From assembly GCF_050003625.1 (NCBI RefSeq), contig NC_134400.1, positions 224,852,085 to 224,916,084 on the forward strand: 64,000 bases of DNA. The letters run 5' to 3'. Shown here one piece after another: positions 47,747-57,618 of this stretch. Numbering within the stretch: position 1 is the first letter of the stretch; each line of letters opens with the position of its first letter. The translations under genes were made by a program, and so were the position numbers. The stretch comes from Haematobia irritans. Its lineage: Eukaryota > Arthropoda > Insecta > Diptera > Muscidae. Under the pieces are notes generated by a model. The model ran no database searches, was not told the DNA's origin, and saw nothing but the letters and a program-made list of their open reading frames with translations.

Positions 47747-48311
47747 AAAAAAACTTAATTATGCCACTACTACTATATTACTAATATATTTTCCATAATA
47801 CGGAATTTTATAAAAAAAAATATTAACCTATGAAATACCTAAGAATTATATTTTGCTCTAATAATAATAATTGTACTATGATTGTTTAATTTATTAATGA
47901 ATCGTATATATACGTTTTTCTCTAATTCACATGCAATGTAGTAATTTTTCAAGATTATGTTATTGTGTATTCACGTTTTGTGTTTTTAATGATTTTTCAT
48001 ACTGAATCATGATTATTATATGTAATGTCAGTGTCAGTTTTTCCTTTCGAGTTTATTTCTGTATATATACTAATTAATCGATCCCTCTTTTGTATGTATG
48101 TCATTTTTTAGTTCCAGAGTGTTACATTTCATAAACGAAACATTAGAGACAATTACGAGAAAAAAGTAATTTGAGTCCTTATTTGACGTAACATGAAAGG
48201 ATAAATTGTTTATTTGATTAATACCACTCACGAATTAAATGAATGATATATATATTTTACAAAATTTTAATATAAATGTATATGTAACTTTTTGTCATTT
48301 TGTGTATTATA

Positions 48312-48337
48312 AATAAAGATATAAAAATAATAATAAA
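48312..48337 (+). terminator. rhea: distal poly(A) signals of talin
   Basis: Two AATAAA hexamers (48,312-48,317 and 48,332-48,337) are followed within 10-20 nt by a long T-run, a typical cleavage region. They would give a 3' UTR of about 860 nt. The sequence 47,488-48,311 has no other feature. Confidence 0.55.
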
Positions 48338-48469
48338 GTATTTGTTTTTTTTTTTTGAAGCTAGTTATGCTATGAGTTATACGAACTGCACCTCTTTAGG
48401 TCAAACATTTGAAACAAACACAAGAAAACATTGAAACTATGGTATCCATTATGTATAAACGTGTACACA

Positions 48470-49015
48470 AAAAAAAATTTTGTTTGTTGATTCAATCACG
48501 AAAATGATAGAATCAATCACAGTTTTAATTGGGCACAAAAAAAAAGACTTAATTAAAAAATTAATTGAGATCATTAGCAAATTTCGATTAATTTTTTAAT
48601 TGCTTTAATTAAAAATTTAATTTATTTTGATAGCAAAACTCAATTATTTTTTAATTTAAAAACTTTTAAAAACGGTTAGTAGTTCATTGTAATTTACCTA
48701 AATTGGCCGCTATGTGGCTTCAAATTACATAATGAAAATAAAATAAAAAATAAAATAAAAACTGCGACTATTTTTAATTAATTTCTGAATTGACTTAGTG
48801 TTTTAGTTTGATTAACAATTGATTGCTTGAAATGAAATTTAATTAAAAATTAAAAAAATTCCATCACTTTTTTTAACTGACTTAGTCTTCTGAGTTTGAT
48901 TAAAAAGCTAATTGTATCAATTAACTTTTTTATTAAAAAATTTCAAAATGTCCATCATTGACCTAATTGACTTAATGTTTCTAGTTTAATATTTGATATT
49001 TTTTCTGTGTAGGTC
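48470..49015. mobile_element. probable AT-rich MITE with repeated AATTGACTTAGT words
   Basis: The segment begins ACACAAAAAAAAATTTTG and ends ATTTTTTCTGTGTAG, weak inverted ends. Words such as AATTGACTTAGTGTT and TTTAATTAAAAAT recur at intervals of about 110-150 bp. No target duplication is certain. It is called a MITE by structure only. Confidence 0.4.
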
Positions 49016-49325
49016 TTCGAATGGGGCTCTGTTTGCGTTAATGAATATACTAAAATAAAAAAAAAACGTAGAGTCCCAACTGCTTCTTTAAAGTGCAAGT
49101 CCAATTTTAACTGAAGCGCCCCCTTAAGCGACAACTTTTTTCAAACATTCGTCTAAGTACAGACCAGAGGGTGACCGGCTGCGGTGACTTGACTGCTAAG
49201 CTGATATTAATTTGTATATTCGGCGGAGGAAAATTATCCATTATAAAATCAAATTGAGGTTATCCGATTGGTTATGAGATTAATTGTACAACCAATCTTA
49301 CAATCACATTTACATTTCATTCTTA

Positions 49326-49567
49326 TGCGCTTTACAGACTATCACTTATTCCGGACGACAGTGCTCTTGTCGAACATATTCCATACATTGTGCACAATAT
49401 AAGTTAAGTCCGAAGGCATAATCGATACTGCTGCATGTTTATGGGATCGATAACACATTTACCGATTATTTAGTCATCGCCGACAAGTCGTATCGATCCG
49501 ACACACTGTAAGATTCTTCATAAACACCGACATTCCGTCCGGAATAACTGATAGTTTGTAAAGCGCA
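49326..49567 (+). mobile_element. PIF/Harbinger-like MITE, uninterrupted copy
   Basis: The termini TGCGCTTTACAGACTATCA and the complement of the right end, TGCGCTTTACAAACTATCA, are inverted repeats. TTA direct repeats flank it (49,323-49,325 and 49,568-49,570). The TWA 3-bp target is diagnostic of PIF/Harbinger. The core (GCATAATCGATACTGCTGC, then CGATAACACATTTACCGA) is shared with the 2695-3474 and 7672-8210 copies. Confidence 0.75.
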
Positions 49568-49631
49568 TTACCTGCTGAGCAGAGATTGGTTGTACAACTA
49601 ATCTCATTATCATTCGAATAACTTCAAATTG

Positions 49632-51129
49632 TTTATACCCTAAACCACATAGTGGCCAGGGTATAATAAGTTTGATCGGCAAAAAAATGTGCCTACCAGA
49701 AATATACCGATCGACTCAGAATCACCTCCTGAGTCGATCGAGCGCTTGGTGTCCGTCCGTCCGTCTGTCCATGTATTTGTTGTTCACAGGATTCCGGTCG
49801 CAATTATTAACCGATTTGGATGAAATTTGGTACAGGGTGTTTTTTGGGCACAAGAACGAACGCTATTGAATTTGGAAGAAAGCGGATCAAATTTAGATAT
49901 AGCTCCCATATATATGTATCGCCCGATTTCGACAAATGGAGTCATGTTGCGCTTTTTTACAAACCGATCGTCATCAAATTTTGCACATAGTAAACTTTTT
50001 CATCACCCTTTAAGTCTGCAAAATTTCATCGAAATCGGTTCCGATTTAGATATAGCTCCCATATATATGTATCGCCCGGTTTCGCCAAATTTGGCCGTAA
50101 AACCCATATTTATCAACCGATAGTGCTCAAGGTTGGCTAAATATAATCTTCTAGACTCCTAACTGTATGTGCGCAATTTCATCGAAATCGGTTCAGATTT
50201 AGATATAGCTCCCATATATATGTATCGCCCGATTTGGTCAAATTTGGCCGTAAAACCCTTATTTATCAACCGATTGTACTCAAAGTTGGCTAAATGTAAT
50301 CTTCTATAGCTCTAACTGTATGTGCGAAATTTCATCGAAATCAGTTCAGATTTAGATATAGCTCCCATCTATATGTATCGCCCGATTTTGCTAAATTTGG
50401 CCGTAAAACCCTTATTTATCAACCGATCGTAACCAAGGTTGGCTAAATGTAATTTTCTATAGCACTACTGTATGTGCAAAATTTCATCGAAATCGGTCCA
50501 AATTTAGATGTAGCTCCTATATATATGTATCGCCCGATTTTGAAAAATTTGCCCCTAATAACCTTATTTTTGACCATAGGGGCCTCATTTATTAACTGAT
50601 CGTGCTCAAACTTTACACAAAGTGACCTTCTGTGGTATCAATCATACCTGCAAAATATTATACAAATTGGTTCAGATTTAGGTATAGGTCCCATATATAT
50701 GCATCGCTCGATTTTGTCATATTTGTCCATAATACTCTTATTTATTAACCTATGTTATTCAAATTTCAAATTTTGATGTACTAGCTGATCGTATTTAGAC
50801 TTACATGTAGCTCTTACATAAATCTATTGTCCTATTTGCAGAAATTTGAATTTATTACCCACAACTAATTTGACCGATTTCCTCTTTTTTAATAATGGTC
50901 TCAATATTAGTGGCATACTAACTCTTTTGGAGCAAAATAAACTATAGCTCCTAATACTAGACATTACTGCTCAGATTGTAACAAGACACCCATAAACATG
51001 TACCCCCCTTTATGTTCTCCAAAACCTATACCAATGATACCCCACAAATGCTTATGTTTACTAATTCAGTAGGGGTGGTTTAGGGTATGATATAGTCGGC
51101 CCCGCCCGACTTTCTACTTTACTTACTTG
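49632..51129 (+). mobile_element. DINE-1/Helentron-like element with 153-bp minisatellite
   Basis: Features seen are 14-bp perfect subterminal inverted repeats (ATACCCTAAACCAC at 49,635-49,648 and its complement at 51,075-51,088), a GTCCGTCCGTCTGTCC microsatellite at about 49,753, six tandem units of about 153 bp marked by TTTAGATATAGCTCCCATA (49,892, 50,045, 50,198, 50,351, 50,503 and 50,677), and a 3' stem-loop AGTCGG/CCGACT at 51,094-51,111. The end is ACTTACTTG. It interrupts the hAT-like arm with no target duplication. This set matches the layout of DINE-1 non-autonomous Helentrons. No Rep/helicase is encoded. Confidence 0.75.
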
Positions 51130-51212
51130 TTTTATAACGGATTATTGTCAGCCGCCGAATGGACACATTTATATCGGCTTAAGGTGTTCGGTTGTCGAGT
51201 TGAAAATCACTT

Positions 51213-51790
51213 TATTGTGTGAGTAAAATTTCTCCGAAATCACGCTCACGATTAAAATTCACGTTCATGATCCAATTCACGCTCACGATAAAATTGACGT
51301 TCACTATAAAATTCACATTCACGTTAAGACAGAGACAGAAAAAAATCAAACTCACGAACAAATTCACGTTCACGATTCAAGCTCACCGATTTAAATCAGC
51401 GTCCGTTGTTTGATTGTCAAACATATTTGAATTTAGCTAATGGTTCCGTCGTGAGTTATGAATATAACTTAAGCGGACCTTAGACGGTCGGATAAACCCT
51501 GCGACACAACACGTTGCGGCGACAAATCCGATAGTATAAGGTCGTGTTCGGCTGTCGCGGGGACGTGTTGGCATAAAATCAAAACAACTTTAATTTTTGC
51601 TGGTTGGGTGGTACAAATCCTGAGTCACTAGATTTGTTGTGAATTACGAAAATTGTGGTGAATCATGCAGGAACGTGAGGCATAAACTTTGTTCGTGCGT
51701 GCGCGAGTATAACTTTTCATTTCATATAAATATTTCTTCGTGAATGCGCGTGAGCGTAAGTGAAATTTCACTCACGCGCACATCTAAGTA
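51213..51790. repeat. CACG-motif repeat with inverted ends
   Basis: The left end (GTGTGAGTAAAATTTC) and the complement of the right end (GTGCGCGTGAGTGAAATTTC) resemble each other. The part 51,240-51,390 is built of tandem degenerate words like ATTCACGTTCACGAT. A GC-richer block at 51,480-51,570 with CGGACCTTAGACGGTCGG may be a separate insert. A truncated relative is at 13,185-13,265. Confidence 0.5.
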
Positions 51791-52166
51791 TACACTCTAA
51801 TAATAACAAAAAATGTTAAAAAATCCAAGAAAACGTAATACGTCTATAATTACAAAACAAACCATTTTATTGCCACAATTGCCCAAAGTTACCCACAGGC
51901 AACATTCTCTACCGCCCAAACGAATGGGCGTGGCGACCCGAAATTTTGGCTAGACGCTTCTTAAATGACTTAAACATGATTAAGAGTATAAAAACTTTTG
52001 TTTGCGATATCTATAAAAATTCGGTGTCGAAAGGATTAATGACTTCTAGATGTATATATTTATTTATAGCATGGTACTTATTTTGAACAAAACTTCGTTA
52101 AATTATTAAATTGGATTTGGTTGATACAAATATACATAAGAAACCTGCGGATTTATATTCAAATAA
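51791..52166. other. interval without recognised gene
   Basis: No gene or repeat was recognised between the CACG repeat and the left target duplication of the LINE. Confidence 0.4.
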
Positions 52167-52399
52167 AAATAATTTATGCTTCTATTGCTTTCTTCTTCTT
52201 CCTCGACACATATGATAATGCGTCGTCTCCGGTATGGAGATAAACAAAGTGGCATGAGACACGTAGTCTATGTTGCCACCTTCCGGGGATTATTATAAAC
52301 GAGATATAGTTGGGTGGATTGTTGATATAAATATCTCCCTTGTTGTCGTGGTTTTGATATAATGGATTGTGGTGTATAAACAAAATATTTTGTTTATTT

Positions 52400-55300
52400 T
52401 TACACCACAATCCCAGCCTTTCTGTAAAATTCATTGAGTATTCTCAGTGCCTTCATGTTTTCTGTTCTCAGCACTGAGTCTATATCATGCGTGTAGATTC
52501 CTAATGACTCTAATCCGGTAAGGAGCGCTCTTCGGGTGTGAGGGTTCACACCGGTACAATGGAAAGTCAGATGGTCTATGGTGTGGATATCACCGCATGA
52601 GCAGCGGTCTGACTCCACTAGGTCTAGCCTGAATAGGTGTGTCCTTGCTTGGTTGTGTCCAAATCGAATTCTGCATGTCATCGTGATTACTCTGCGGATC
52701 AGTTTTGCATGTTTGAACCATGGCGTTTGATTGACCCTGGGGTTGAACGAATATAAACGACGACCAAATGGGCTCGTGTCCCATCTTTGTTGCCAGGAAT
52801 CTATTGCCATACGTTTGTCCAAATTCGACAGGTCCTGATGATGTATTTCTGGGTGAGTTAGGGTATCGTCATGATCGACTGCTAGTGAGTCTACATGTTC
52901 ATTCCCTTCGATACCACAGTGGCTTGGTATCCAAAGAAAGTTAATCGAGAAACCTGATATTTCAAGCCCGTATATCTCATTCTTTATTTCAAGAATGTAC
53001 GGGTGAAATTTCTTCCCCTTCATGTCCTGTATAGCCATTAACACGGATTGACTGTCTGAGATAATCAAGAACTCACCGGGGTCGCACGTTCCAATAAGTA
53101 GAAGAGCTTCAAGTATAGCTCTGGACTCGGCTGAAAAAATGGGACAACGGGTGTCTAATGAAAACGATGCCTCTAGATCCATTGATGGCATCCAAACGGC
53201 GCAACTGGTCTTGTCCGCAGTCTTCGATCCATCCGTGTATATTCTGGTGTGCGTCGGAAATTTGTTTCTGATGAGTCCTTCAAATTTTCGTCTTATGGTG
53301 TCAGTATCATGTTGTGATTTTCTAGCCTTCAAATATGTGACTTTTGCGCCACTTATGACGGCCCCGTAAGGAAGGGTATATCGCAAATGTTTCCCAATTC
53401 TGGCGATGTTCTCATTAAGCTTTGCGTCGTATAGAGAAAATAATTTCGGCCTTGTGGTAAATTTTGAATTAAATTCCTGTATAAATTTGCTGGCAGGCAA
53501 ATGTGTGTTAGCTACGAGATTGTTGATGTATTTTTCGGTCAGGTATGTTAATCGTTCTTTCAGCGGCATTACATTCGCCTCCTGTTCTAGTGCTAATGTG
53601 TGGGTCGAAATCATGGCTCCGAGGGCGATTCGCAATGCCTTATATTGAATGCGTTCGATTCTGATTATTTTATACCCCGGGCAGTCTGCCAGAAGAGGGG
53701 CCATGTATTCTATTCTTGGCCTAATAACACCCAAATATAGTAAAATGATGAGATATGGGTTGGAACCCCATGATATCCCACATAGTGCCCTTAAGATGTT
53801 CATGAATTGGAATGAGCTATTCACTATATGTTTAATGTGTGGTTCTGGGTCTAGGCGACAGTTAATGATGTATCCGAGAAAATTAAAGTTGTCTGTAAAT
53901 TCCACTAGAGTATTCTCTATATAAACATTCGGTTGTGGGGTGTGGCGTCTCGAATCCCGTGGGGCAAATAGCATAGCTTTGGTCTTTTGAGCCGATAGTG
54001 CAAGCCTGAGTTCGCTTAGACGTTGAACGATAGAATTGAGCGCATCTTGAATCCTTTGTCTCACTTGTTCCAGATTGTAACCGGAATCAAAAATTACTAA
54101 ATCATCAGCATATCCCAATACATTGACGTTTAAGTTCTCAAAAAGTGTGTTCACGTACACATTGAAGCTCAAGGGGCTCAGTACGGAGCCCTGAGGTGTT
54201 CCGCTGTGTGATATTCTTCTTTTACTTACCCCATCAGTTTCGATTATAAGTTCCTTATAGCGGAACATGTTGTAAATGATGTTAATGTAATGTTCCTTAA
54301 CATTGAGGAGCCTATATCTCTCCGTCAGAATCTCAATGTCAACGTTCTCAAAGGCACTTTTTATATCAAGAAAGACCGAAACCATATACTTGCCTTCCGT
54401 CCTGGCCAGTTGTGCAGCAGACCACAACGCTACGACATTGTCGCGAGTGCTTCGGCCCTTGCGGAAACCAGCCTGGAGGTTACTTAGCTTACTCTGAGAC
54501 TCCAGTTCGTGGTCAATTCTTCTGAAAATCATTCTCTCAAATATTTTACGAGTGCACGATATCATTGCAATTGAGCGGAATGAGTTTGGGTCATCTGGAT
54601 CTTTGCCTTTTTTATGTATAGGAACGACCTTATATTCCATCCATGATTTTGGTATATTACCACTTAAAAGCACTTCGTTGTACATAGTTAGTAATCTGGA
54701 TCTTATATCGTTGTCAAAATTCTTCATGTGGCCATGTCTCAAACCGTCATGACCAGCTGATGTGTCTTTTGCTTCTGAGATTGCCGCATCTAGCTCCTGT
54801 ATAGTGAATGTTATGTCATTATCTGCCTCTGAAATATTTCTAGGTCCATTAACCGGGCCCATGGGGCCAGATATTATCTCGCAGAAGCCTTCCAAGCACA
54901 CAGGAGACATCGAATGAGTTCTGGGGCTGTACATGCCACGAAATTTCTTTATGGCGTTCCAGAGTTCTGTGGGAGTAGTATCCCAATTGATGTTCTCACA
55001 CGTTCTTCTCCAAGCTTTGCGTTTTTCTTCTCTTATAACATAGAAATATTCATTTCTTTTGACATTTAATCTCTCAAAATTTGCACCTGTAGGACGTTTT
55101 TTAAATTGGGATAAACACTTCATTTGTTCCGCTTTTATTCTCTTGCACCTCTCGTTCCACCATGAATTGTCCGGGTAGATTTTTCCTTTTCTCTCGGTCT
55201 TGAATTTTTCATAAAAAAGTTTTGAAAGTGTGTCAAATTTATGGTCTTCGGGAGATAATATTTCGGCCTCCTCTATGATGTCAGAGACTGTCTGGTTCAG

Positions 55301-56008
55301 TTTTTTAGCTGGAATATTCTTGGGAACTCCATATGTTTTAGTTCTCATTTTCATTCGTAGTTGTATTTCAATTTCGATTGCACAGTGGCCACTGCCAAAT
55401 GTCTCGTTTAGTGTCCTCCATGTCGCCAATAAAGATATCGGCGGGCTGCATATGGTAAGATCTATTGCAGATGGATTTGAGCACCCAAAAAAGGTTCTGG
55501 ATCCATCGTTCAGGAGGCATAGGTGGTTGTCCTCGATAAAATTAATTATCTGTTGGCCTTTCCTATCGTTTCTATGGCATCCCCAGATCTGGTGATGACC
55601 ATTAAAATCACCGCACATAATGAATTTCGAGTCCATTGGCAGCTTCGTTATGATCTCTTGTAAATCAGATGACGTGTAATTCACTAATGGAGGAAAGTAT
55701 AGGGAGACAACGAAAATCTCTCCGTGGATGGTATCCAATCGTATCGCAACTATCTCCAGATCTCGATTGGCAATCAGGATGTCATAGTTTGTAAATGAAT
55801 AGGTTCCTCTCACTAGGATGGCAACTCCGCCCCCGCGCGAGTTTCTATCCTTGCGTATAACGTCGTAGCCGGTAATAAATAATCTATCAGTTGGGTCTAA
55901 AAATGTTTCAGATATACATGCCATGTCTATATTTGAGTCCTGGAGAAATTGAGTCAGTTGGCTTTTTTTGTTCTTAATGCTTGTAAGGTTAATTTGAATT
56001 ATCTTCAT
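52400..56008 (-). CDS. LINE ORF2, endonuclease-reverse transcriptase-RNase H
   Basis: I start at the ATG at 56,008 (MKIIQINLTSIKNK). The frame opens one GTG codon earlier, which I do not use. The 1202-aa protein has an APE-type endonuclease at about 1-225 (CISETFLDP, GDFNGHHQIWG, SAIDLTI), a reverse transcriptase at about 455-720 (PIHKKGKDP, AGFRKGRST, GTPQGSVLSP and catalytic YADDL at about 634), and RNase H at about 920-1045 (YTDGSKT, AESRAIL, SDSQS, HVDSLA giving the D-E-D-D set). A Cys/His patch (CSCGDIHTIDHLTFHC) follows. The usual endonuclease SDH motif reads SGH here. No stop or frameshift was seen. Confidence 0.93.
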   Translation of the reverse strand: MKIIQINLTSIKNKKSQLTQFLQDSNIDMACISETFLDPTDRLFITGYDVIRKDRNSRGGGVAILVRGTYSFTNYDILIANRDLEIVAIRLDTIHGEIFVVSLYFPPLVNYTSSDLQEIITKLPMDSKFIMCGDFNGHHQIWGCHRNDRKGQQIINFIEDNHLCLLNDGSRTFFGCSNPSAIDLTICSPPISLLATWRTLNETFGSGHCAIEIEIQLRMKMRTKTYGVPKNIPAKKLNQTVSDIIEEAEILSPEDHKFDTLSKLFYEKFKTERKGKIYPDNSWWNERCKRIKAEQMKCLSQFKKRPTGANFERLNVKRNEYFYVIREEKRKAWRRTCENINWDTTPTELWNAIKKFRGMYSPRTHSMSPVCLEGFCEIISGPMGPVNGPRNISEADNDITFTIQELDAAISEAKDTSAGHDGLRHGHMKNFDNDIRSRLLTMYNEVLLSGNIPKSWMEYKVVPIHKKGKDPDDPNSFRSIAMISCTRKIFERMIFRRIDHELESQSKLSNLQAGFRKGRSTRDNVVALWSAAQLARTEGKYMVSVFLDIKSAFENVDIEILTERYRLLNVKEHYINIIYNMFRYKELIIETDGVSKRRISHSGTPQGSVLSPLSFNVYVNTLFENLNVNVLGYADDLVIFDSGYNLEQVRQRIQDALNSIVQRLSELRLALSAQKTKAMLFAPRDSRRHTPQPNVYIENTLVEFTDNFNFLGYIINCRLDPEPHIKHIVNSSFQFMNILRALCGISWGSNPYLIILLYLGVIRPRIEYMAPLLADCPGYKIIRIERIQYKALRIALGAMISTHTLALEQEANVMPLKERLTYLTEKYINNLVANTHLPASKFIQEFNSKFTTRPKLFSLYDAKLNENIARIGKHLRYTLPYGAVISGAKVTYLKARKSQHDTDTIRRKFEGLIRNKFPTHTRIYTDGSKTADKTSCAVWMPSMDLEASFSLDTRCPIFSAESRAILEALLLIGTCDPGEFLIISDSQSVLMAIQDMKGKKFHPYILEIKNEIYGLEISGFSINFLWIPSHCGIEGNEHVDSLAVDHDDTLTHPEIHHQDLSNLDKRMAIDSWQQRWDTSPFGRRLYSFNPRVNQTPWFKHAKLIRRVITMTCRIRFGHNQARTHLFRLDLVESDRCSCGDIHTIDHLTFHCTGVNPHTRRALLTGLESLGIYTHDIDSVLRTENMKALRILNEFYRKAGIVV

Positions 56009-57278
56009 CACTATCGACCGGTAGATAATTCATTTTAGCTTCTTGAAACTGCTCAAATTTCTCCAGGGGTATAGTTATGACTGAACTAGGTTTGTTGTTG
56101 CTGGGTTTGCTGCAATCCAGTCCACTCGACCGTTCTGTGGCACTGGTATTGATAGTACTGTAGTCGTTATCGGGTATTGTCACGTTCTTTGGGTTCTCTT
56201 CTTGCGAAGTTGCTTTGCCGTTTTCATTTTGGCTTTCGTGGTTTCGTATGTCCGGTAGAGTTTGGGAGTCAACCGGTCCAGGTGAGATAGCTGAGTTCAC
56301 AGGTGGATCCGGCGTAGGATGGGGCATAACAGCCACCATCGAATGTAGTTCTGTATTCTTCCTCTTCTTCGCCCTTGGGCGGACATCGGAAAGCATTGGA
56401 AATTCCTCGTCTCGTAGTTCAAAAGTCTCGCCACCATCATTATTCATCTTCGGTGCAGTTGGAGTATCGCGTATCTTAGGAGTCTTCTCCTGAGCCTGGG
56501 CCTTGGCCCTTTTTCGCAGTTCAATATATCTTTCACAGTAGTGGGATCTAGCATCGTGAGGGTTGCCGCAATTAACACATTTGGGCGGTGTTTCACATAT
56601 ATCCTCGTGAGGTGAACCGCATCGAGGGCATAGTTGTTTGTTGCGGTTGCAAGAGTTTTGGGAGTGACCAAAACGCCAACACTTTTTACACTGTATTGTC
56701 CTCTCAATAAAAGGTTTCACCGGGAATATGACTTGATCTATTACCACATGTGATGGTAAACGGTCTCCAGAAAATGAGATCATCACCAGATCAATGTCCG
56801 TTCGATTATCTGGATCTGTCGGGTCGGGGGCAGTGAACCTCTTGACCTCCATAATCCTCGACTCGCGATTAAATATCCCATATTCGGCCTTATGCATTAT
56901 TTGCAGGTTCCTGAATATGTATTCCTCGGTGTAAACGGGATCAGAAGGTATCTGAACCACTGATTTCATCTCACACAACTCCTGAGGAATATATATCATG
57001 TAGTCCTTACGTAGCGAAGTATCAGCGGAAATTGCGTTTATCGTCTCGCGACGATTGCTAGTTATTTTGATCTTTTTATTGGAAACGAAATAAGTCTCAA
57101 TATCTTGAAATTTGTCATGAAGTCGCTTAGCCGTGGCCATAATTGGGAGGCGATTTTCTCTTCCGTGCGGCTGCAGTATGACAATGTATTCAGTTCTATT
57201 ATGGACATATTGACGTATCCTAGGTAGGGGATATTTCCCGTTGTCAGGATCAACGTATTCCACCTCGGGCCATACCAT
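55989..57278 (-). CDS. LINE ORF1, gag-like nucleic-acid-binding protein
   Basis: The 429-aa protein starts MVWPEVEYVDPDNGKYPLPR. Its N-terminal and middle parts would fold as the gag-like core. A zinc-knuckle cluster lies at about residues 198-252: CKKCWRFGHSQNSC is a perfect CX2CX4HX4C, and CPRCGSPHEDIC and CVNCGNPHDARSHYC are variant knuckles with shorter C-H spacing. The C-terminus is Pro/Ser/Asn-rich and ends DSDEDNSN. Such proteins coat the LINE RNA and form cytoplasmic particles that deliver it to chromatin. The stop codon lies inside the start of ORF2, a 20-nt overlap in another frame. Confidence 0.9.
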   Translation of the reverse strand: MVWPEVEYVDPDNGKYPLPRIRQYVHNRTEYIVILQPHGRENRLPIMATAKRLHDKFQDIETYFVSNKKIKITSNRRETINAISADTSLRKDYMIYIPQELCEMKSVVQIPSDPVYTEEYIFRNLQIMHKAEYGIFNRESRIMEVKRFTAPDPTDPDNRTDIDLVMISFSGDRLPSHVVIDQVIFPVKPFIERTIQCKKCWRFGHSQNSCNRNKQLCPRCGSPHEDICETPPKCVNCGNPHDARSHYCERYIELRKRAKAQAQEKTPKIRDTPTAPKMNNDGGETFELRDEEFPMLSDVRPRAKKRKNTELHSMVAVMPHPTPDPPVNSAISPGPVDSQTLPDIRNHESQNENGKATSQEENPKNVTIPDNDYSTINTSATERSSGLDCSKPSNNKPSSVITIPLEKFEQFQEAKMNYLPVDSDEDNSN

Positions 57279-57335
57279 CTTGGTTTTCCTGAGTTCAAAT
57301 ATCGATCAAAAAACGAATATCTGTAAATAATTTAT

Positions 57336-57618
57336 CTCTTCAATGAATTTCGTCCGTGCGTGTTTCGCGCCTTTTTTCGGCAAATCCTGCTTCTATTGCG
57401 ATAAAAGTAATAGGTATTACTTTAAAGGTGAACAAGAAAATTGAGACTGGTAACACTGTGTGCCTTTCAGCGCCATCTGCATTCCCAATATTTGCTCTCT
57501 CAATGAAAAAACGTATCTCCGTTCTACACGATTCTCTTTGAACGAACAACAATATAGAATACAGCTGATTGGAATCTTTGAATGTTAGTGCACTTCTATT
57601 GTAAATTGTGGTTCCAGA
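57336..57618 (+). promoter_or_regulatory. upstream region of ZAD gene, next to LINE 5' end
   Basis: The 283 bp between the right LINE target duplication and the ZAD start codon must hold the gene's 5' UTR and core promoter. It is less AT-rich than average. No TATA box was identified. The LINE is transcribed away from it, so the two start sites are about 300 bp apart at most and divergent. Confidence 0.45.

Larger units (their letters stand above)
49164..51200. mobile_element. CGG-rich hAT-like element, copy with two nested inserts
   Basis: The left arm (GACTTGACTGCTAAGCTGAT, ATATTCGGCGGAGG, then ATTGTACAACCAATCTTACA) and the right arm (complement of TAAGCCGATATAAATGTG and of CCATTCGGCGGCTG) match the 7732-8171 element, in inverted order. 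A Harbinger-like MITE (49,326-49,567) sits between the arms, and a DINE-1-like element (49,632-51,129) splits the right arm. The outer ends are decayed. Confidence 0.55.
52178..57324 (-). mobile_element. full-length I-clade LINE (non-LTR retrotransposon)
   Basis: The element runs on the - strand with ORF1 then ORF2 and is bounded by identical 11-bp direct repeats AAATAATTTAT (52,167-52,177 and 57,325-57,335), the probable target duplication. The 5' UTR is only 46 nt. The 3' UTR is about 220 nt and ends GAAGAAGAAGAAAGC before AATAGAAGC rather than in poly(A). Both ORFs are open throughout, so the insertion is likely young. The combination of CCHC ORF1, APE endonuclease, RT and RNase H points to the I clade; a database search is needed to name the family. 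Confidence 0.85.

Noticed and set aside
49892..50700. CRISPR-like array of regular repeats
   Set aside because: The repeats are a 153-bp minisatellite inside a DINE-1-like transposon in a eukaryotic genome, with no spacer structure.
53139..55595. Several + strand frames of 64-121 codons inside the LINE
   Set aside because: They oppose the intact, motif-bearing ORF2 on the - strand.
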